Of a stretch of 64,000 nt of DNA, positions 36,045 through 44,022 are shown one piece after another. Made by a program: the position numbers and the translations under genes. The stretch spans positions 492,502 to 556,501 of the forward strand of contig NZ_AXAI01000001.1 of NCBI RefSeq assembly GCF_000472425.1, given 5' to 3'. Positions within the stretch are counted from its first letter, which is position 1. Each line of letters opens with the position of its first letter. The DNA is from Bradyrhizobium sp. Tv2a-2 (GTDB lineage Bacteria; Pseudomonadota; Alphaproteobacteria; Rhizobiales; Xanthobacteraceae). The notes under the pieces are model-generated. The model saw nothing but the letters and a program-made list of their open reading frames with translations. It was not told the DNA's origin and did no database searches.

Positions 36045-36668
36045 TCACGAGCCCGGCATGATGCCGGCCGCGACCTGGCCGCGCAGCCGCTCCAGGCTGA
36101 GCAGCGTGTTGGCGCAGGCTTCCGCCACCTCGATGCCCTTGGTGGCAAAATGCCTGCGGAAGAAATCGAAATGCGCCTGGCTCTCATGGAATTGCTGCGG
36201 CGTCAGCACCGCCGAGAACACCGGCACCTCGGTGCGCAGTTGCACATCCATCAGCGCCTTGATCACGGTGTCGGCGACGAACTCGTGACGATAGATGCCG
36301 CCATCGACCACAAGGCCGGCCGCGACGATCGCGGTGTAGCGTCTGGTCTTGGCGAGGAGCTGCGCATGCAGCGGGATCTCGAACGAGCCCGGCACCTCGA
36401 AAACATCCACCCGCTCGCGCGGAATGTGGCGCGCCTCGATCTCGTCGAGAAAGGCGGTGCGCGCCTCCATGACCACGTCGCGGTGCCAGGAGGATTGCAC
36501 GAAGGCAACCCGCTGCGGCTTGGCGAAATGCGGATGCTCCGGCCGGACCGGGGGAGCGGGCGGCAGGGCGCTTTCGGCGGCCTGGGAATCTTGGACTTGG
36601 GAGTCTTGGATTTGGGAGTCTTGGACTTGGGAGTCTTGAGCGTGGGAATCTTGCAACATCTGATTCAT
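36045..36668 (-). CDS. ribH: 6,7-dimethyl-8-ribityllumazine synthase with pentapeptide-repeat N-terminus
   Basis: The 207-residue protein has a lumazine-synthase domain from about residue 50: AFVQSSWHRDVV, EVPGSFEIPL, GGIYRHEF with the catalytic His, and SAVLTPQQFHES. The long helix and loop features suggest the RibH2 type. It condenses the pyrimidine and 3,4-dihydroxybutanone phosphate to the riboflavin precursor. Residues 5-29 are five tandem QDSxx pentapeptides. The ATG follows AGAGGAAAG, and an FMN riboswitch precedes it, so flavin represses it. The stop overlaps a possible GTG start of coxC. Confidence 0.93.
   Translation of the reverse strand: MNQMLQDSHAQDSQVQDSQIQDSQVQDSQAAESALPPAPPVRPEHPHFAKPQRVAFVQSSWHRDVVMEARTAFLDEIEARHIPRERVDVFEVPGSFEIPLHAQLLAKTRRYTAIVAAGLVVDGGIYRHEFVADTVIKALMDVQLRTEVPVFSAVLTPQQFHESQAHFDFFRRHFATKGIEVAEACANTLLSLERLRGQVAAGIMPGS
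36581..36655 (-). repeat. five tandem 15-bp units inside ribH
   Basis: Five consecutive 15-bp units (consensus on the plus strand CTTGGGAGTCTTGGA) begin at 36581, 36596, 36611, 36626 and 36641. They encode QDSHA, QDSQV, QDSQI, QDSQV and QDSQA near the N-terminus of the lumazine synthase. The unit length keeps frame, so copy number could vary between strains without breaking the gene. Confidence 0.9.
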
Positions 36669-36743
36669 GGCTTTCCTCTTTCAGGACCAGAATCAGGGCA
36701 TACGGAACGACGAGCCCCGCGCATCAGCACGGGTCACCGCAAC

Positions 36744-36890
36744 CGTTCTCTTTCATCCGGACTTTAACCGTCGGCTTCGGATTCGCACCGAATCTGCTGA
36801 CCCTTCCCCTTTGGCAGGGAAGGCGCTCGCGGGCTCGGGCTGACCGCCCTTACCGCCGGTGGGGACTTCCACCCCGCCCTGAGAACATCG
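36744..36890 (-). promoter_or_regulatory. FMN riboswitch (RFN element)
   Basis: The minus-strand sequence contains the conserved RFN blocks in order: GGGCGGGGTGGAAGTCCCC, ACCGGCGGT, AGCCCGCGAGC, CAGATTCGGTGCGAATCCG, GCCGACGGTTAAAGTCCGG and ATGAAAGAGAA. FMN binding to this aptamer normally lowers expression of riboflavin genes. It ends about 75 bases before the ribH start, and that interval would be the expression platform. It is the only riboswitch I see in the window. Confidence 0.95.
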
Positions 36891-37334
36891 ACCGGCCCGG
36901 GATGAGCCGATCTGCCGATAAATATGGCGAAAGGCCGGGGCGCGAGCAAGCGGCTTTGGCATGGAAATTCCTCATGGTCCCCATGCCGGGAAGACGAGCT
37001 ATGACATCGCTCGGTTCTCACCCCGCCCTCTTCCCTGGAAGGGCGGGGCGCGTGAGACACGGCGAATCAAAAAGTTCCCCTGCGCCAAAAGTTAACAACT
37101 TCCTATCAGAGCGAATCCGATTCCGGTTTGTTCTCTTGTTAGCGAATGCGCTGTGGACGGCTGACTCACATTCTGTGGAATCGCTCAGAGGCGCGGTTGC
37201 GCCGATTCCGCAAATCACATCACTTGATCCCCGCAGGCCCGAGCCCGTTCGGGAGTGCAGCCGGTAAGAAGCGCGCGATTCAACTCGGCGCCTGCGTATC
37301 AACAAGACTTTAAAAAGCGGAAGGTCGAGACGGC
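36891..37334. other. 444-bp intergenic region between ribH riboswitch and ybjN-like gene
   Basis: This region should hold the promoter of the FMN-riboswitch transcript (minus strand) and that of the YbjN-domain gene (plus strand). G+C falls locally near 37085-37160 (GTTAACAACTTCC and neighbours). Short open frames cross it on both strands, but none has a ribosome-binding site or family resemblance. Confidence 0.45.
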
Positions 37335-37835
37335 ATGTCCCTGCTCGAAGGCATCGTCGATTCACATAAGCACCCGCTCGCCGTGGTGGAGGATATTGCG
37401 TCCGATAACAACTGGGCGTTCGAACGCTCCGGCGAGGACGAGGTCACGATCGTCTCCAGGGGCGACTGGACCGACTACCAGCTCTCCTTCACCTGGATGA
37501 GCGAGATCGAGGCGCTGCATCTGGCCTGCGCCTTCGACATGAAGATTCCCGATGCGCGGAAGGCCGAGGTGCAGCGGCTGATCGCCGGAATCAACGAGCA
37601 ATTATGGATCGGCCATTTCGATCTCTGGACTCATACCGGCATGATCATGCATCGGCAGGCACTGGTGCTGCCTGGCGGATTGATCGCCTCCAGCGCGCAA
37701 TGCCAGGCCATGCTGGCCGGCGCGATCCACGCCTGCGAGCGCTACTTCCCGGCGTTCCAGTTCGTGGTCTGGGCGGGCAAGTCGACGACAGAGGCACTGG
37801 CAGCGGCGATGTTCGACACCGAGGGCGAGGCGTAG
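37335..37835 (+). CDS. YbjN domain-containing protein
   Basis: The 166-residue cytosolic protein has a YbjN-type fold (WAFERSGEDEVTIVSRGDWTDYQLSFTWM, then RLIAGINEQLWIGHFDLW and ERYFPAFQFVVWAG). YbjN proteins are small putative sensory or chaperone-like proteins without a settled function; in enterobacteria they affect motility and stress traits. The ATG follows GGTCGAGAC, a modest ribosome-binding site. It lies 162 bp upstream of proC, with a palindromic repeat between, and may be co-transcribed with it. Confidence 0.87.
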   Translation: MSLLEGIVDSHKHPLAVVEDIASDNNWAFERSGEDEVTIVSRGDWTDYQLSFTWMSEIEALHLACAFDMKIPDARKAEVQRLIAGINEQLWIGHFDLWTHTGMIMHRQALVLPGGLIASSAQCQAMLAGAIHACERYFPAFQFVVWAGKSTTEALAAAMFDTEGEA

Positions 37836-37843
37836 CTCGTGGT

Positions 37844-37990
37844 CGTCCCGACCTGGTGCGCGATTGCGCACCGGGCCGGGACCCGTAATCCCAGGCCGCA
37901 ATTGCGGCGCACGATGCTTGTTGCGAACAGCCCGATCAAATAGAACCACCGGTGGTTATAGGTCCCGGCTTGCGCCAGGACGACGGGAAC
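37844..37990. repeat. palindromic intergenic repeat (GTCGTCCC...GGGACGAC type)
   Basis: The outer arms GTCGTCCCGACC and CCAGGACGACGGGA are imperfect inverted complements. Internal hairpins TGGTGCGCGATTGCGCACC and ACCACCGGTGGT are clear. The element fills the gap between the ybjN-like gene and proC, and the proC ribosome-binding site lies at its end. It is of the general Bradyrhizobium intergenic-repeat style. Confidence 0.6.
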
Positions 37991-37997
37991 ATTCGCT

Positions 37998-38819
37998 GTG
38001 AGCAACACCTCCGCATTGAAGAACATCACCGGCACCATCGCGCTGGCCGGCGCGGGCAAGATGGGCGGCGCGATGCTGGCCGGCTGGCTGGCCGGCGGCC
38101 TCGACCCCAGGCAGGTCGTGGTGATCGAGCCGACGCCGTCGGCCGAGATCACGGCGCTTGCCGCGCATGGCATCCGGCTCAATCCAAAGGATGCGGCGGC
38201 CGTCGAGACGCTGGTGGTCGCGGTCAAGCCGCAAAGCTTTCGCGAGGCGGGCGCGCTGTTGATGCCGCTCGTCAGCCCCAACACGCTCGTGGTCTCGATC
38301 ATGGCGGGTACGACCATCGCCTCACTGAGCGAGGTCTGCGGCGGCGCAGTCGTGCGCGCGATGCCCAATACGCCGGCGGCGATCGGCCGCGGCATAACGG
38401 TGGCGGTAGCAGCGAAGAATGTCAGCGCCGCGCAGCGCGCCACCGCGGATGCGCTGTTGCGCGCCACCGGCTCGGTCGAATGGGTCGAGGACGAAAGCCT
38501 GATCGATGCGGTGACCGCGGTCTCGGGCTCTGGCCCGGCCTATATCTTCCTGCTGGCGGAAGAGCTTGCGCGCGCCGGTGTCGCGGCCGGCCTGCCCGAG
38601 GAGCTCGCGACAAAGCTCGCGCGCGAAACAGTCGCCGGATCCGGCGAACTGTTGCATCGCTCGGATCTGTCCGCCGCAACCTTGCGTCAGAACGTGACCT
38701 CGCCCGGCGGCACCACTGCGGCGGCGCTGTCGGTGTTGATGGCGAACGATGGCTTGCAGCAATTGATGATCCGCGCGATTGCCGCGGCGACGGCGCGGTC
38801 GAAGGAATTGGCGAAGTAA
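37998..38819 (+). CDS. proC: pyrroline-5-carboxylate reductase
   Basis: The 273-residue enzyme performs the last step of proline synthesis, reducing pyrroline-5-carboxylate with NAD(P)H. The Rossmann motif is GAGKMGGAM (residues 18-26), and the family signature lies in DAVTAVSGSGPAYIFLLAEEL and VTSPGGTTAAAL. Translation probably starts at GTG 37998; the first 13 residues before TIALAGAG are variable. The length is normal. A palindromic repeat follows the stop. Confidence 0.96.
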   Translation: MSNTSALKNITGTIALAGAGKMGGAMLAGWLAGGLDPRQVVVIEPTPSAEITALAAHGIRLNPKDAAAVETLVVAVKPQSFREAGALLMPLVSPNTLVVSIMAGTTIASLSEVCGGAVVRAMPNTPAAIGRGITVAVAAKNVSAAQRATADALLRATGSVEWVEDESLIDAVTAVSGSGPAYIFLLAEELARAGVAAGLPEELATKLARETVAGSGELLHRSDLSAATLRQNVTSPGGTTAAALSVLMANDGLQQLMIRAIAAATARSKELAK

Positions 38820-38827
38820 TCGCCGCT

Positions 38828-38946
38828 CGTCATTGCGAGCGAAGCGAAGCAATCCAGAACCTTACGTAGGACTCTGGATTGCTTCGTCGCGGAGCCTGTC
38901 ATCGGGCCGGCCGAAAGGCCGGACCCGTTGGCTTCTCGCAATGACG
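38828..38946. repeat. palindromic intergenic repeat, family B (CGTCATTGCGAGCGAAGCGAAGC)
   Basis: The left end CGTCATTGCGAGCGAAGCG and the right end CTTCTCGCAATGACGA are inverted complements. Internal stems TCCAGAACCTTACG / GGACTCTGGA and GGGCCGGCCGAAAGGCCGG are visible. A fragment with the same TCGCTTCGCTCGCAATGACG end occurs at 30594-30617. The element separates proC from the convergent thioesterase-like gene. Confidence 0.75.
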
Positions 38947-38963
38947 ACGGAGGTCACTGTGCC

Positions 38964-39359
38964 CTACGGCACGCCAAACCGTCCCTTGAACGCGGCAAGG
39001 TTGACGAGCCCGCGCCCGTGGCGACCTTCGCCGATGCGGCGGACCTCGTCGAACGCCTCAACCTCGAAGCGGATGACACGACGTTCCACCTCAATCACGC
39101 GTGCCGTGGTGCGTACCTGCGCCCCAACCGGTGTCGCCGCGAGATGGCGGATGTCGACCTCAGTGCCGACAGTGATCCAGCCGCTCTGCAGGCAGCTCGC
39201 GATGGCATCGCCCGACGCCATCTCCATTTCCAGGATCATCATCGGCGTCGCATAGACCAGCGGCATGGATTTGAGGAAATGCCCGACCGTGCGCTCCGGC
39301 GGCACCACCAGCGTGCGCTCGGCACTCATGCCGACCGTGATGAAGTCGCGTGCATCCAT
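38964..39359 (-). CDS. hotdog-fold thioesterase family protein
   Basis: The 131-residue protein resembles the fluoroacetyl-CoA-thioesterase-like hotdog family: TLVVPPERTVGHFLKSMPLVYATPMMILEMEMAS followed by the GWITVGTEVDIRHLAATPVGAQVRTTARV strands. The acidic residue and Thr/His expected in the active site (EMEMAS, DIRHLAA) are present. The substrate is unknown. The ATG at 39359 starts MDARDFITVGM; an upstream extension is not supported. It is flanked by repeats on both sides and likely monocistronic. Confidence 0.85.
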   Translation of the reverse strand: MDARDFITVGMSAERTLVVPPERTVGHFLKSMPLVYATPMMILEMEMASGDAIASCLQSGWITVGTEVDIRHLAATPVGAQVRTTARVIEVERRVIRFEVEAFDEVRRIGEGRHGRGLVNLAAFKGRFGVP

Positions 39360-39377
39360 GGTTGCTTCTACGATCTC

Positions 39378-39474
39378 GTCATTCCGGACGGGCCGCGGCA
39401 CGCGGACTGATCCGGAATCTCGATGTTGTGGCGCGAGACTCCGGGTTCAGCCCTCCGGGCTGCCCCGGAATGAC
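39378..39474. repeat. palindromic repeat, family A
   Basis: The arms GTCATTCCGGACGGGCC and GGCTGCCCCGGAATGAC pair, with a centre CCGGAATCTCGATGTTGTGGCGCGAGACTCCGG that has drifted from the consensus. It lies between the thioesterase-like gene and the tautomerase gene. Confidence 0.8.
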
Positions 39475-39481
39475 GATGACC

Positions 39482-39685
39482 TTACTTCTTCAGCGCCGCT
39501 GCGCGTTCCACGAAGGTCTTGCCGCCCTTCATTTTGTGGATCAGCGGCGCCTCGTTGATCTGGATGACGACGGCTTCCGGATCGACGCCGAGATTTTTCA
39601 CCAGCGCCTGGGTGATGTCGCGCATCATGCCGACCTTTTGTTCCTCGGTACGGCCGGCCGCCATGCTCACGGTAATCTCAGGCAT
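39482..39685 (-). CDS. 4-oxalocrotonate tautomerase family protein
   Basis: The 67-residue protein begins MPEITVSMAAGRTEEQKVGM, so Pro1 becomes the N-terminal catalytic base after Met removal, as in 4-oxalocrotonate tautomerase. The Arg12 equivalent and the hydrophobic helix DITQALVKNLGV are present, and the C-terminus KTFVERAAALKK is typical. It is likely a hexamer. The true substrate is unknown; no catechol-degradation genes lie nearby. The ATG follows AGGGAG. Confidence 0.92.
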   Translation of the reverse strand: MPEITVSMAAGRTEEQKVGMMRDITQALVKNLGVDPEAVVIQINEAPLIHKMKGGKTFVERAAALKK

Positions 39686-39813
39686 CGTTCACTCCCTTTT
39701 TCCGCTCGCCCGGCGAAGCCCAGCGTAGCCGGGTCGTGGACATCCACGCTTCTCCAATCAAACAAGACGTTGATGCCAGGCACAAGGCCGGACACGACGT
39801 CGTGCGCGAATAG

Positions 39814-41361
39814 CTATCCCCACGTCACGTCATGGCGCGCGAGCACCTCGCGCACCTTCGCGACGATCTCGTCCTCCCTGCACGAAAATTGCGCAGGACG
39901 GGTCTCGCGCCATTCCTGGTTGGAGGCGATCGCGGCGGCGGCTTTGGCGCCCTCGATCAGGTCCTTGATCTGCACCTCGCCGCGCGCCTTTTCGTCCGAG
40001 CCCTGGATGATCACGCAAGGCGCGTTGCGGCGGTCGGCATATTTGAGCTGGTTGCCCATGTTCTTGGGATTGCCCAGATAGAGCTCGGCGCGGATTTTCC
40101 CGGCCCGAAGCGCCGCCACCATCTTCTGGTAGTCAGCGACGCGGTCGCGATCGAACACAGTCACCACGACGGGGCCGAATTCGGCGCGCGTATCGAGCTT
40201 GCCGAGGAGCGTCAGCGCCGCCTGCAGCCGCGACACCCCGATGGAAAAACCCGTCGCCGGCACCGGCTCGCCGCGGAAGCGCGAGACGAGGCCGTCGTAA
40301 CGGCCGCCGCCGCCGACCGAGCCGAAGCGCACCGGGCGGCCTTTTTCATCCTTGGTGTCGAGCAACAGTTCGACCTCGAAGACAGGGCCGGTGTAATACT
40401 CGAGGCCGCGGACCACGGACGTATCTATCCTGATCCGCTCTTCGCCATAGCCCGCTGCCTTCACAAGCTTGCCTATCTCGACAAGCTCAGATCGACCTTC
40501 GTTCAGAAGCTCTCGACCCTCCGTTTTCGCAAAGAAGCGACCCGAAATTTGGCCACTTAGCGATTGGCTCTCGATTCCATCGTTCCGTTCTTCGAACTCA
40601 ATTTTGAGTTTCAAAGATTGAAAAACTACCTCGATCTGCTCGTCGTCGAGCTTTGCTCCTTTAGTGAAATCTCCGCTTTCATCCAAGCGCCCCTCACCGA
40701 GCAGAAGACGCACGTCTTTGGCATCGAATTTGTCGAGCTTGTCGATTGCACGAAGAACTGTGAGCCTACGACCAGCGTTCTCCGCTCCCCCGAGCCCTAT
40801 CCATTCAAGCACCCCATCGAGCACCTTGCGGTTGTTCACCTTCACCACGTAGGAGCCACGCGGCACGCCCAGCGCCTCCATCGTGTCCGCAGCCATCATG
40901 CAGATCTCCGCGTCGGCCGCAGGCGAACCTGTGCCAACCGTGTCGGCGTCGAATTGCATGAATTGGCGAAAGCGACCCGGACCGGGCTTCTCATTCCGAA
41001 ACACCCAGCCGAAGCGATAGCTGCGATAGGGCAGCACCAAATGCTCGGTGCCGTATCGTTCCGCGACATAGCGCGCGAGCGGGGCGGTGAGATCATAGCG
41101 CAACGACAACCACTGCTCGTCATCGTCCTGGAAGGAGAACACGCCCTCGTTCGGGCGGTCCTGGTCGGGCAGGAATTTGCCGAGGGCGTCGGTGTATTCG
41201 ATCGCCGGCGTCTCCACTGGCTCGAAGCCGTAGAGCTCGTAGACGGTGCGGATCTTCTCCACCATCTGCCGCGTCGCATTGATCGCGGCAGGGCCACGGT
41301 CTTCCAGACCGCGCGGCAGGCGGGCTTTGAGTTTCTGCGGTTTCTTGGGTTTGTCGGCCAT
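39814..41361 (-). CDS. hisS: histidyl-tRNA synthetase
   Basis: The 515-residue class II synthetase has motif 1 around [10 protein letters not shown], motif 2 [26 protein letters not shown], the histidine-binding [12 protein letters not shown] and motif 3 GFSIGVSRL. The C-terminal anticodon-binding domain (about 405-515) follows. It is longer than the E. coli enzyme (424 aa) because of its insertion region. Residues about 195-300 (DNA about 40460-40780) are encoded by distinctly AT-richer DNA than the flanks (25 of 60 G+C at 40561-40620). The reading frame is intact. Confidence 0.97.
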   Translation of the reverse strand: MADKPKKPQKLKARLPRGLEDRGPAAINATRQMVEKIRTVYELYGFEPVETPAIEYTDALGKFLPDQDRPNEGVFSFQDDDEQWLSLRYDLTAPLARYVAERYGTEHLVLPYRSYRFGWVFRNEKPGPGRFRQFMQFDADTVGTGSPAADAEICMMAADTMEALGVPRGSYVVKVNNRKVLDGVLEWIGLGGAENAGRRLTVLRAIDKLDKFDAKDVRLLLGEGRLDESGDFTKGAKLDDEQIEVVFQSLKLKIEFEERNDGIESQSLSGQISGRFFAKTEGRELLNEGRSELVEIGKLVKAAGYGEERIRIDTSVVRGLEYYTGPVFEVELLLDTKDEKGRPVRFGSVGGGGRYDGLVSRFRGEPVPATGFSIGVSRLQAALTLLGKLDTRAEFGPVVVTVFDRDRVADYQKMVAALRAGKIRAELYLGNPKNMGNQLKYADRRNAPCVIIQGSDEKARGEVQIKDLIEGAKAAAAIASNQEWRETRPAQFSCREDEIVAKVREVLARHDVTWG

Positions 41362-41416
41362 CGCGGGCGTTTACCAGTCGGCAGGCGAAGCGGCAACCGG
41401 GGCGTTATTTTACTCC

Positions 41417-41496
41417 GTCATTCCGGGGCGGTGCGCAGCACCGAACCCGGAATCTCGAGATTCCGGGTCTGGTCCTTCTGACCATCCCGGAATGAC
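41417..41496. repeat. palindromic repeat, family A
   Basis: The arms GTCATTCCGGGGCGG and CATCCCGGAATGAC pair around a perfect centre CCCGGAATCTCGAGATTCCGGG. The inner right part TCTGGTCCTTCTGACCA matches the copy at 9108. It lies between hisS and the branched-chain aminotransferase gene, both transcribed to the left. Confidence 0.85.
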
Positions 41497-41511
41497 GGAG
41501 CGAGCGCGGCT

Positions 41512-42402
41512 TTACGCCGCCACTGCCCTGCCCTTGGACTGCACCTCCGCGGTGTAATCCAGCATCAGCTGTTCCGAGATCGTGCCCGGCGTGAACCTCC
41601 ACTGCGCGATCTCGGAGACCGGGGTCACCTCGGCCGCGCTGCCCGTGATGAAGCACTCGGTGAAGCCATCGATTTCCTCAGGCCAGATCCGGCGCTCGAC
41701 CACCTCGATGCGCCGGCGTCTTGCGAGCTCGATCACGGTTGCGCGGGTGATGCCTGCGAGGAAACAGTCGGCGATCGGCGTGTGGATCTTGCCGTCCCTG
41801 ATGAAAAAGATGTTGGCACCCGTGCATTCGGCAACCCGGCCCTCCCAGTCCAGCATCATCGCGTCGGCATAGCCCTTGCGCTCGGCTTTGTGCTTCTCGA
41901 TGGTGCAGATCATGTAGAGGCCGCTGGCTTTCGCCAGCGCCGGGATAGTCTTCGGATCGGGCCGGCGAAATTGGGCGAGATCAATGCGGATGCCCTTCAG
42001 CCTCTCGGCAGGGTCGAAATAGCTCGGCCACGCCCAGGCCGCGATGGCGAGGTGAATGGTGTTGGCCTGCGCCGCGACGCCCATCATCTCCGAGCCGCGC
42101 CAAGCCACCGGGCGGACATAGCCGTCGGGCAGATTGTTCGTGTCGATCACGAGCTGCTTGGCGGCGACGATCTCGGCGACCGAGAACGGGATCTCGAAAT
42201 CGAGCATATTGGCCGAGGCCTTCAGCCGCTCCGAATGTTCCTTGCTCTTGAATATCTTGCCGCCATAGGCGCGCTCGCCCTCGAACACGCAGCTCGCATA
42301 ATGCAAGCCATGGGTCAGCACATGGACGTTGGCATCCTTCCAGGGCACCAGCCTGCCGTCGAACCAGATGAAACCATCAACTTTATCGAATGAAACGCCC
42401 AT
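41512..42402 (-). CDS. ilvE: branched-chain amino acid aminotransferase
   Basis: The 296-residue PLP fold-type IV transaminase has the phosphate-binding and active-site segments HGLHYASCVFEGERAY, the catalytic Lys region IEKHKAERKGYADAMMLD, ECTGANIFF and the C-terminal CFITGSAAEVTPV. It interconverts branched-chain 2-oxo acids and Val, Leu and Ile. The ATG at 42402 (MGVSFDKVDGFIWFDG) is chosen as the conserved start; the frame is open 78 codons further upstream. D-amino-acid transaminase specificity is an outside alternative. Confidence 0.93.
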   Translation of the reverse strand: MGVSFDKVDGFIWFDGRLVPWKDANVHVLTHGLHYASCVFEGERAYGGKIFKSKEHSERLKASANMLDFEIPFSVAEIVAAKQLVIDTNNLPDGYVRPVAWRGSEMMGVAAQANTIHLAIAAWAWPSYFDPAERLKGIRIDLAQFRRPDPKTIPALAKASGLYMICTIEKHKAERKGYADAMMLDWEGRVAECTGANIFFIRDGKIHTPIADCFLAGITRATVIELARRRRIEVVERRIWPEEIDGFTECFITGSAAEVTPVSEIAQWRFTPGTISEQLMLDYTAEVQSKGRAVAA

Positions 42403-42710
42403 GTACCTTCTCCCGGTAGGTTGCCCCAGGGCGCTCGCGGCCCGGCGCAGGTTTCGAGGGTCTGGACCCCGCCAAAAGGCAGCCGTTCCCGGCAAGCTTG
42501 CCGGCTGAGGGACATGCTTTTGTGAAATGCGGAAGTCCAGTATGGTTTGCCGATGTGCCGCTCGACAATCGCACGGTAGATCTGGTTGCGGCCCTGGGCC
42601 GCCTACTGGGCCCTGGCCGGGCCGGTTTGGGAACATCGCCGCGGAGTGAAACGATCTAATATTTCGCTACGGCGGATTGTTTTGTAACATTGAAACTAAG
42701 AAACGTCAAT
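42403..42710. other. 308-bp divergent intergenic region
   Basis: This region contains the divergent promoters of the aminotransferase gene and the MarR-response regulator-kinase operon. The 60 bp before the MarR start are AT-rich (TTGTTTTGTAACATTGAAACTAAG). I found no obvious operator dyad and no gene. A MarR dimer site would be expected here if the regulator is autogenous, but none is clear. Confidence 0.45.
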
Positions 42711-43271
42711 ATGGCTGACATAAATTTCTCGAGTGCAAAATCGAGCGCCTTGCCGGACGCTGAACAGCGCCCGGCCGAAACGCGGGGGGCTGCCTCGCGG
42801 GAGGACGAATTGCGCTGGGATATCATTGAACTTCTGTTCTTCGCGTACCGGGACTTCGTCGGCGATGCCGACCAGGAATTGGAGGCTTTCGGCTTCGGCC
42901 GGGCCCATCACCGGGTGATGCATTTCGTCTACCGCTATCCCGGCCTGAAGGTCGCCGACCTCCTGGATGTGCTTCGCATCACCAAGCAGTCGCTGGGGCG
43001 AGTGCTCAAGCAGCTCTTGGACGAAGGCTATATCGTGCAGAAGACCGGCAACAACGACAGGCGGCAGCGCCTTCTTTTCGCCACGCCGAAGGGTGAGGCG
43101 CTGGTCACCAAGCTCGCGACGATGCAGACCAAGCGGATCGAGCGCGCGCTAGCCGAGATCGACGCGGCCAGCGCGGAGACGGTGCGGCGCTTCCTGCGCG
43201 CGATGATCGATCGCGACGACCCGGACAAGGTTTTGGAGACGATCTTCAAGAACGCCAGCGTGAAGGAATGA
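42711..43271 (+). CDS. MarR-family winged-helix regulator
   Basis: The 186-residue protein has a 40-residue disordered N-terminus and a MarR winged-helix domain (about 45-165). It shows the recognition-helix region LKVADLLDVLRITKQSLGRVLKQLLDEGYI and a wing with DRRQRLLFATPKGEAL. The start is the ATG at 42711. Its TGA overlaps the ATG of the response-regulator gene (ATGA), so it is the first gene of a three-gene regulatory operon. Coupling a MarR protein with a two-component pair is uncommon enough to note. Confidence 0.92.
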   Translation: MADINFSSAKSSALPDAEQRPAETRGAASREDELRWDIIELLFFAYRDFVGDADQELEAFGFGRAHHRVMHFVYRYPGLKVADLLDVLRITKQSLGRVLKQLLDEGYIVQKTGNNDRRQRLLFATPKGEALVTKLATMQTKRIERALAEIDAASAETVRRFLRAMIDRDDPDKVLETIFKNASVKE

Positions 43272-43996
43272 ACGTGCCCCTCGCCTCAATCGCCGCGCGA
43301 CCAATTCAGCGGCCGGCCGACGACGCACCGCATATCCTGCTCGTCGACGACGACCGCCGCATCCGCGATCTATTGTCGCGCTTCCTCGCAAACGAAGGCT
43401 ATCGCGTCACCACCGCCATGAGCGCAAGCGACGCGCGCGCCAAGCTCAACGGACTGCATTTCGACCTGCTGATCCTCGACGTCATGATGCCCGGCGAGAC
43501 CGGCTTCGAACTCGCCCGCTCCATCCGCGCATCCTCCACCGTACCGATCGTGATGCTGACCGCGCGCCATGAGGCGGAAGCGCGGATCGAGGGCCTGCAG
43601 ATCGGCGCCGACGATTATGTCGCAAAGCCCTTCGAGCCCCGCGAACTCGCGCTGCGCATCGGCAATATCCTGAAGCGCACCGCGCGTCCGCCCACGGAGG
43701 CACTGGAGCAGGTCGCGTTCGGGCCTTACGTCTATCATCTCGCCCGTGGCGAGTTGCGCCAGGGCGAAGAGATCGTTCACCTCACCGACCGCGAGCGCGA
43801 GATGCTGCGGATCCTTGCGGAAAGCCCCGGCGAGACCGTGCCGCGCGGCGCATTGACCGGCAACGGCACGGTCAATGAGCGTGCCGTCGACGTGCAGATC
43901 AACCGCCTGCGCCGCAAGATCGAGCACGATCCGGCAAGCCCGCTCTATCTGCAGGCAGTGCGCGGCATCGGCTATCGCCTGGTCGCTTCGCCTTAA
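43268..43996 (+). CDS. OmpR-family response regulator
   Basis: The 242-residue regulator has a receiver domain (about 22-135) with the acidic pocket DDD (27-29), phospho-acceptor Asp71 in LILDVMMPG and Lys in VAKPFEP. An OmpR-type winged helix (about 150-240) follows, with LTDREREMLRILAESPGETVPR and VDVQINRLRRKIE. The first 20 residues are an extension. It is coupled by a 4-bp overlap to the MarR gene and followed 26 bp later by its cognate kinase. Confidence 0.95.
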   Translation: MNVPLASIAARPIQRPADDAPHILLVDDDRRIRDLLSRFLANEGYRVTTAMSASDARAKLNGLHFDLLILDVMMPGETGFELARSIRASSTVPIVMLTARHEAEARIEGLQIGADDYVAKPFEPRELALRIGNILKRTARPPTEALEQVAFGPYVYHLARGELRQGEEIVHLTDREREMLRILAESPGETVPRGALTGNGTVNERAVDVQINRLRRKIEHDPASPLYLQAVRGIGYRLVASP

Positions 43997-44022
43997 GGTT
44001 TGAAGGCCGTGATCCACGCCCG

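Noticed and set aside
36581..36655. Tandem 15-bp array considered as a CRISPR-like array
   Set aside because: There are no spacers, the units are contiguous and in frame in ribH, and no cas genes are present.
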